A stretch of DNA of 64,000 bases, from NCBI RefSeq assembly GCF_005938385.1, contig NZ_VCRA01000009.1, positions 243,480 to 307,479 on the forward strand, read 5' to 3'. Shown here one piece after another: positions 59,381 to 64,000 of the stretch. The position numbers and the translations under genes were made by a program. This DNA comes from Paenibacillus mesophilus (GTDB lineage: Bacteria > Bacillota > Bacilli > Paenibacillales > NBRC-103111). Every line of letters begins with the position of its first letter. The first letter of the stretch is position 1. Under the pieces are notes generated by a model that had not been told where the DNA came from, searched no databases, and saw only the letters and a program-made list of their open reading frames with translations.

Positions 59381-60088
59381 ATGACACAAATGGAACGTTA
59401 CGAACAAATCGGGGTAGCGATGACTTGCCGGGGATATGCCGAATACGAACGGATGTTTGATTTGGATGAACCTATGCTGCGGCGGGGAAAGGTGCTGGAT
59501 GTAGCGGCAGGCGCATCGTCGTTCGCGGCTGAAGCGCGGGGCAGAGGGATTGACGTCACATGCGCGGACCCGAGATACGCCCTGTCGGTCGAGCAAATCG
59601 GCGAAGAAGGGTTCGCCGAAATCGGGACGTCGACGGAGAAGCTGGCGAAGCTCGCCCATCGATTCGATTGGAGCTATTATGGTGACGTTGAACGGCATAA
59701 AGCCGGTCGCATACAATCTTTAAACTTATTTCTGCAAGACTATGCCGAGAATTCGGCAAGGAACCGGTACGCGGCCGATCTGCTGCCGAAGCTGTCTTTT
59801 CCGGACGATACGTTCACGCTGGTGCTTTGCAGCCATTTTCTTTTTCTATACCAAGAACAGTTCGACGATGCTTTCCATCGCGCCGCGCTAGCGGAGCTGC
59901 TCCGGGTCTGCGTACCGGGCGGCGAAGTCAGGGTATATCCGCTTCTATCGCTCCGATGGGAGCCGTATCCGGGTCTGCCCGAGCTGATGGCGTATCTGGA
60001 GGTGCTTGGCGGAATGTGCGAGCTGCACAAATCCGCACTGCCGTTTATACCCGGCTCGACCGACATGCTGTGTATCCGCAAAAAATAG
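59381..60088 (+). CDS. Class I SAM-dependent methyltransferase-like protein
   Basis: 235 residues from ATG 59381, with GAGGAGAGTCGAGAACG upstream. The SAM-binding region reads GKVLDVAAGASSFAAEARG, followed by the acidic end of strand 2 in IDVTCADPRYALS. Later PDDTFTLVLCSHFLFLY and ELLRVCVPGGEVRVYPLL match the typical methyltransferase strand 4 and 5 elements. The substrate cannot be told. It stands upstream of the cold-shock gene with a 95-base gap. Confidence 0.82.
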   Translation: MTQMERYEQIGVAMTCRGYAEYERMFDLDEPMLRRGKVLDVAAGASSFAAEARGRGIDVTCADPRYALSVEQIGEEGFAEIGTSTEKLAKLAHRFDWSYYGDVERHKAGRIQSLNLFLQDYAENSARNRYAADLLPKLSFPDDTFTLVLCSHFLFLYQEQFDDAFHRAALAELLRVCVPGGEVRVYPLLSLRWEPYPGLPELMAYLEVLGGMCELHKSALPFIPGSTDMLCIRKK

Positions 60089-60183
60089 TTGGCATCGCGC
60101 CGAATAATTGCCGAACATTTGGCATATAATAGGCGACGTGCCGCATTTAGCGGACGTTAACCAGATATTGGAGGTAGTTGGGA

Positions 60184-60381
60184 TTGAAAGGTACAGTGAA
60201 ATGGTTTAATGCGGAAAAAGGGTACGGCTTCATTCGTTCCGATGAAGGAGAAGATCTGTTCGTCCACTTCTCGGCCATTCAAGGCGAAGGCTTCAAATCG
60301 CTGGACGAAGGCCAAGAGGTCGAATTCGATAAAGTAAACGGAGAGCGCGGTCCGCAAGCCGCCAACGTGTATAAGTTATAA
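60184..60381 (+). CDS. Cold-shock domain protein
   Basis: 65 residues from a TTG at 60184, eight bases after TGGAGGT; the TTG at 60178 is too close. The RNP1 motif KGYGFIRSD and RNP2-like LFVHFSAI are present, and the opening KGTVKWFNAEKGYGFI is that of CspB/CspC. It binds single-stranded RNA and DNA and acts as an RNA chaperone. A TATAAT lies at 60125-60130; the 54-base untranslated leader is shorter than in typical cold-induced genes. Use of TTG as start suggests controlled translation. Confidence 0.93.
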   Translation: MKGTVKWFNAEKGYGFIRSDEGEDLFVHFSAIQGEGFKSLDEGQEVEFDKVNGERGPQAANVYKL

Positions 60382-60555
60382 TCGAATACCGAACACGAAG
60401 CTTGATCTGACGCTATAGGATCAGCCGGGGTTCCGCCACGCTCGCCACATGGAGCGCCCGGAGCCCTGTTTTTGTTGTCCGAAATTTTGACCGCTCCGCC
60501 GCGAAAGTGGTAAACTATTAGGTGCCATATTACGAACGAGGAGCGTTAAGACGAT

Positions 60556-61281
60556 ATGCCAAAGTTTAAAAACTTCGCAGCGAAAAAGGGTAAGCTCGAC
60601 CAAGCCAAAAATAATATGTTCGTGAAGCTTGCGCGGGAAATTTATATGGAGGCCAAGAAAGGCGGCCCCAATCCGGAAGGGAATTTCAAGCTGAAAACGG
60701 CGATCGCCAACGCCCGCCAAATCAATATGCCGGGAGACAACATAGAACGGGCTATCAAGAAGGCGACCGGCGGAGGCGAGAACGTCGACTACGAGGAGAT
60801 CATCTACGAAGGCTACGGTCCGGGCGGAGTGGCGATCATGGTGAAATGTTTGACCGAGAACCGGAACCGGACCGCGGCGGACGTCCGCTCCATTTTCAAT
60901 AAACGGGGCGGCAACATGGGCGAATCGGGCTGCGTGTCGTACATGTTCGACCAGAAGGGCGTACTTACGATCGACCGCGAAGATTCGGAGCTTGAGGAAG
61001 ACTCGGTCATGATGGAAGCGATCGAGGCGGGAGCCGAAGATTTGGTCGTGAACGAAGACAGCTTCGAAATATTGACCCATCCCCATGAGTTCGAAAGCGT
61101 GAAAACCGCGCTAGAAGGAAACGGCTATTCGTTCGACAGCGCCTCGATCCGCTGGGTGCCGCAAAATTACGTGAAGGTCGAAGGCGAGAACGCGGACAAG
61201 CTGATGAAAATGATGGAGCTGTTCGACGATAACGACGACGTGCAGGACGTGTACGCCAACTTCGAAACCGACGAGGCTTGA
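60556..61281 (+). CDS. yebC: YebC/PmpR family protein
   Basis: 241 residues from ATG 60556, with GAGGAGCGTTAAGACG upstream. Family features: an N-terminal KLAREIYMEAKKGGPNPEGN, NARQINMPGDNIERAIKKA, YEGYGPGGVAIMVKCLTENR, NRTAADVRSIFNKRGGNMGE. Although long listed as transcriptional regulators, YebC proteins have been shown to help ribosomes through proline-rich stretches, so a translation role is likely. At this length it is the YebC-I or -II type; the subtype was not decided. A terminator follows. Confidence 0.93.
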   Translation: MPKFKNFAAKKGKLDQAKNNMFVKLAREIYMEAKKGGPNPEGNFKLKTAIANARQINMPGDNIERAIKKATGGGENVDYEEIIYEGYGPGGVAIMVKCLTENRNRTAADVRSIFNKRGGNMGESGCVSYMFDQKGVLTIDREDSELEEDSVMMEAIEAGAEDLVVNEDSFEILTHPHEFESVKTALEGNGYSFDSASIRWVPQNYVKVEGENADKLMKMMELFDDNDDVQDVYANFETDEA

Positions 61282-61320
61282 TCCGAAAGACGCTTACCGC
61301 GATCAGGCGGATCATTCGCT

Positions 61321-61352
61321 AACAGTCCCGGGAACGGGACTGTTGTTTTTTG
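61321..61352 (+). terminator. Intrinsic terminator of yebC
   Basis: AACAGTCCCG and CGGGACTGTT form a ten-base stem around GGAA, followed by GTTTTTTGG. Confidence 0.9.
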
Positions 61353-61409
61353 GAGCGACGATTCTCATGCGGAGGCGGGCATAGCCGATCATGAAAGGAG
61401 CATAAAGCA

Positions 61410-63596
61410 ATGAAATTTCTCGTTCTGGCGGAAAAGCCAAGTGTGGCCAAAGAAATCGCCCGCGTGCTCGGGGCGACGACGAAGCAGAAAAGCTGGTTCG
61501 AAGGCCCGAAATATGTAGTGACTTGGGCGCTCGGCCATCTGGTCGAGCTGGCGGAGCCGGAAGACTACGATCCGAAGTACAAGACGTGGAAGCTGGAAGA
61601 TTTGCCGATCGTTCCGGCGAAGATGAACCTGAAAGTGATCCGCGAGACATCGCATCAATATAAGGCGGTCGCCCAGCTGTGCAAGCGTTCGGATATCGGC
61701 GAGCTTATTATCGCGACGGACGCGGGGAGAGAAGGGGAGCTAGTAGCCCGCTGGATAATGGAGCTGGTCCATTGGAACAAGCCGTTCAAGCGGCTATGGA
61801 TTTCTTCGCAGACGGACAAGGCGATCCGCGAAGGGTTCGAGAAGCTGAAGCCGGGCCGCGACTACGACCGGCTGTATGCGTCCGCGGTATGCAGGGCGGA
61901 GGCCGATTGGCTGATCGGACTGAACGTGACGCGGGCGCTGACGAGCAAGTACAACGCGCAGCTGGCCGCAGGCCGGGTACAGACGCCGACGCTGGCGATG
62001 CTGATGGATCGAGAGCGGGATATCGCCGGATTCCGTCCCGTCCCGTACTGGACGGTGTCGGCCGATTTCGGCGGCTTTCAAGCGTTATGGCGCAAGGACG
62101 ACAAGCATGACGGCCGTCTGTACGATAAAGCCGAAGCGGAGGCATTAGCCGCGCGACTCCGGGGGAAAGCGGCTGTCGTGGACCAAGTACGCACCGTCGA
62201 GCGCTCGGAGCCGCAGCCTCTAGCCTACGACTTGACCGAGCTCCAGCGGGACGCGAACAAGAAGCTCGGCTTCTCGGCCAAGCAGACGTCGAGCGTGCTC
62301 CAGCGGCTGTACGAGCAGCATAAGCTGGTTACTTACCCGCGGACGGATTCTCGGTATTTAACCTCGGACATGGCACCGACCTTCAAGAGCAGGCTGGAGA
62401 GCGTCGCGACAGGGCCGTATGTGGCGCTCGCGCGTGCTTTGCTGCGCAAGCCTCTCGCCGTAACGAAGCGGATTGTCGACGATTCAAAGGTAAGCGATCA
62501 CCACGCGATTATCCCGACCGAGCAGTTTGTCCAATTGGGTGCCTTGAGCCCGGAGGAGCGCAGACTGTACGATCTGATCGTGCGGAGGTTTATTGCACTG
62601 TTTTACGCACCTAGCGTATACGATGAGACAAGTCTGGTCATCCGTGTCGGGGAAGATCGTTTCTATGCCAAAGGATACGTCCAGAAAGATGCGGGATGGA
62701 AGGAAGTATACGGCGGGGGACAGCCGTTATCCGGGGAGTCCGATGAGGACGATGACGAATCAGATGACGACAACGAGAAGTCGGACGGCAGAGCGGCCCA
62801 CATGAAGTCCCAGTCGTTGCCGGCGATGAAACAGGGCCAGCCGCTCGTCGCGAAAGGATGCCGGATCGGCGACCACCAGACGAAGCCTCCGGCGAGACAT
62901 ACGGAAGCGTCGCTGCTGTCCGGCATGGAGAAGCACAACCTCGGAACGCCGGCGACCCGCGCCGATATTATCGAGAAGCTGCTGCAGACCGATACGATCG
63001 AACGGCAGCAAAACCAGCTCGTCCCGACTGGCAAAGGAAAGCAGCTTATCGAGCTCGTAGCCGAAGATTTGCGTTCGCCCGACTTGACCGCCGAATGGGA
63101 GCAGGAGCTGGAGCGCATCGCCAAAGGCAAGGGCGACCCGAAGGCGTTCATCGCCGATATCCGGACCCGGACGGCGAGCCTTGTGGCCGAAGTGAAAGCG
63201 AACGAGAAAGAGTACAAGCCGCACAACCTGACCCATACGAAATGTCCCGATTGCGGTCAAAAGATGATGGAGACGAAAGGCAAGCGCGGCAAAATGCTCG
63301 TATGTCCGAATCGCGAATGCGGTTTCCGCCGCGCCGCGGAGCCGGCATTGTCGAACAAACGCTGCCCGCAATGTCATAAGCGGATGGAGATCCACGACGG
63401 CAAAGCCGGGAAGTACGCACAGTGCCGTTCCTGCAACGTCATCGAGAAGCTGGAGGGTCAAGGGCCCGGCGGCGGAGGCAAGGCCAACCGCAGACAGCAG
63501 GCACAGCTCGCCAAGCAGTTCAGCGACAACGTATCGCTCGGATCAAGCTTGGGCGATGCGCTCAAGGCGGCTTTGGAGCGCGGTGAGAAAGACTGA
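61410..63596 (+). CDS. topB: DNA topoisomerase III
   Basis: 728 residues from ATG 61410, with GAAAGGAGCATAAAGCA upstream. Type IA topoisomerase: Toprim start FLVLAEKPSVAKEIARVLG, acidic ATDAGREGELVARWI, LAAGRVQTPTLAMLM, catalytic Tyr309 in VTYPRTDSRYLT, and SDHHAIIPTEQ. Residues about 438-470 are an acidic insert (ESDEDDDESDDDNEKSDG) before GTPATRADIIEKLL. The C-terminus has two four-cysteine zinc-ribbon motifs, CPDCGQKMMETKGKRG with CPNRECGF, and CPQCHKRMEIHDGKAG with CRSC. It relaxes and decatenates DNA. It is a single gene with its own terminator. Confidence 0.95.
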   Translation: MKFLVLAEKPSVAKEIARVLGATTKQKSWFEGPKYVVTWALGHLVELAEPEDYDPKYKTWKLEDLPIVPAKMNLKVIRETSHQYKAVAQLCKRSDIGELIIATDAGREGELVARWIMELVHWNKPFKRLWISSQTDKAIREGFEKLKPGRDYDRLYASAVCRAEADWLIGLNVTRALTSKYNAQLAAGRVQTPTLAMLMDRERDIAGFRPVPYWTVSADFGGFQALWRKDDKHDGRLYDKAEAEALAARLRGKAAVVDQVRTVERSEPQPLAYDLTELQRDANKKLGFSAKQTSSVLQRLYEQHKLVTYPRTDSRYLTSDMAPTFKSRLESVATGPYVALARALLRKPLAVTKRIVDDSKVSDHHAIIPTEQFVQLGALSPEERRLYDLIVRRFIALFYAPSVYDETSLVIRVGEDRFYAKGYVQKDAGWKEVYGGGQPLSGESDEDDDESDDDNEKSDGRAAHMKSQSLPAMKQGQPLVAKGCRIGDHQTKPPARHTEASLLSGMEKHNLGTPATRADIIEKLLQTDTIERQQNQLVPTGKGKQLIELVAEDLRSPDLTAEWEQELERIAKGKGDPKAFIADIRTRTASLVAEVKANEKEYKPHNLTHTKCPDCGQKMMETKGKRGKMLVCPNRECGFRRAAEPALSNKRCPQCHKRMEIHDGKAGKYAQCRSCNVIEKLEGQGPGGGGKANRRQQAQLAKQFSDNVSLGSSLGDALKAALERGEKD

Positions 63597-63615
63597 ATAG
63601 ACGGTGAAAAAAAGA

Positions 63616-63657
63616 CGGGGTAACGGAAACAATTGGGTTCCGTTATCCCGCTTTTCT
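63616..63657 (+). terminator. Intrinsic terminator of topB
   Basis: CGGGGTAACGGAA (63616-63628) pairs with TTCCGTTATCCCG (63638-63650) with one G-T pair, followed by CTTTTCTT. Confidence 0.85.
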
Positions 63658-63845
63658 TGTACTATCAGAATGGTTAAGTTCTTTACCGAACTAAAGCGAA
63701 AAGGTAACCCTTTTGCATAGGTAATTTGGAAATGGGCTTGAACGAACCAAACTTCCCTATTACTGAACTCTATTGCGCTATTTGCACATCAGATGGCCGA
63801 ATCCAGCGAATAACGAACCCCATTGTTACTACTTAGGTTCCATAA
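63658..63845. other. Intergenic AT-richer stretch between topB and the transposase end
   Basis: No gene seen. It contains GCGCTATTTGCACA and CGAATAACGAACC, loosely like blocks at 28331-28395 and 55795-55905. The end of the IS66-type element should lie here, but no inverted repeat could be defined without its partner. Confidence 0.3.
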
Positions 63846-64000
63846 TCATCCAAAACGAAATTCACCACAAAGGACGGAGGTTAGGGAGGTGAGGACCGGG
63901 AGGCCTTGCTTACGGAGGGTAGAGATAAAACTGCGGGCACGAGCAAACTGTTCCGCCCCTTGCCAGGTGCGAAACGAACCGGAGATCTTTTGTTTCACTT
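63846..64000 (-). mobile_element. IS66-type transposase, C-terminal 50 codons (gene continues past the window)
   Basis: On the minus strand a frame enters at 63998 and stops with TGA at 63848-63846. It reads GSFRTWQGAEQFARARSFIS, then TLRKQGLPVLTSLTSVLCG, ending EFRFG. The pattern 'FRTW.GA..FA..RS.ISTLRK' is the typical C-terminal end of IS66-family TnpC transposases. The frame has no start codon inside the window, since the gene begins beyond 64000. Whether the element is complete cannot be told. Confidence 0.72.

Noticed and set aside
1..64000. CRISPR arrays, tRNA or rRNA genes, prophage genes
   Set aside because: No regularly spaced repeats, cloverleaf-type sequences, conserved rRNA blocks or phage structural or integrase genes were seen on either strand.

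Overview
The window looks like chromosome from a moderately GC-rich Gram-positive of the Paenibacillaceae type (Paenibacillus, Cohnella or a close relative). This rests on strong AGGAGG ribosome binding sites, frequent GTG and TTG starts, perfect CcpA-type cre matches, Fur boxes, Bacillus-type Btr/FeuA-like iron genes, membrane-anchored AraC regulators paired with LplA/LplB/YtcP-type sugar importers, and DUF5696 and YIP1-family proteins inside a sugar transport operon. No rRNA, tRNA or CRISPR array was seen. Assignments come from reading the protein sequences; no database search was run.

Layout. 1-6.5 kb: end of a Gfo/Idh/MocA dehydrogenase, a sugar isomerase-like TIM barrel, a divergent AraC regulator, then a two-gene 2-oxoacid:ferredoxin oxidoreductase (gamma-delta fusion and alpha-beta fusion) with a long leader and a folded intergenic element. 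6.5-9.2 kb: a Fur-controlled operon of a siderophore-binding lipoprotein and a Btr-like regulator. 9.4-17.2 kb: YwaF-type membrane protein, HTH_42 protein, MarR-pirin operon with a clear operator, DEAD-box helicase, CapA-like protein, FAH-family protein. 17.3-25.9 kb: carbohydrate locus with a large unrecognised enzyme-like protein, a membrane-anchored AraC sensor-regulator and a cre-controlled importer lacking its own ATPase. 26-34 kb: HD-GYP protein, DUF92 protein, a second Fur-controlled iron importer (ATPase, binding protein, fused permease) and an alpha/beta hydrolase. 34.4-49 kb: a tightly packed operon (shared-type sugar ATPase, roughly 1000-residue binding protein with carbohydrate-binding-like domains, permease pair, NHL-TPR-YIP1 membrane protein, DUF5696 protein, second permease pair) followed by a two-component system. 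49-64 kb: HAD phosphatase, NagA, two tandem PepF peptidases, CNNM/CorC-type protein, GGDEF protein with a DNA-binding-like tail, methyltransferase, cold-shock protein, YebC, topoisomerase III, and the C-terminal end of an IS66-type transposase cut by the window edge.

How it fits together. Two carbohydrate importers carry cre sites, so glucose-type repression is likely, and the single MsmX-like ATPase may power both. Two iron systems carry Fur boxes; the first has a binding protein and regulator but no permease, so it may use the fused permease of the second or one outside the window.

The most unusual material is (a) the importer operon with two permease pairs, an NHL-TPR-YIP1 protein and DUF5696; (b) folded intergenic elements made of long inverted repeats with inner hairpins, at 3639-3733, 28442-28637 and 51457-51613, the last two next to the same conserved tail and terminator; (c) a PepF paralogue with a second well-formed start that adds an in-frame signal peptide; and (d) a GGDEF domain joined to a ribbon-helix-helix-like tail.
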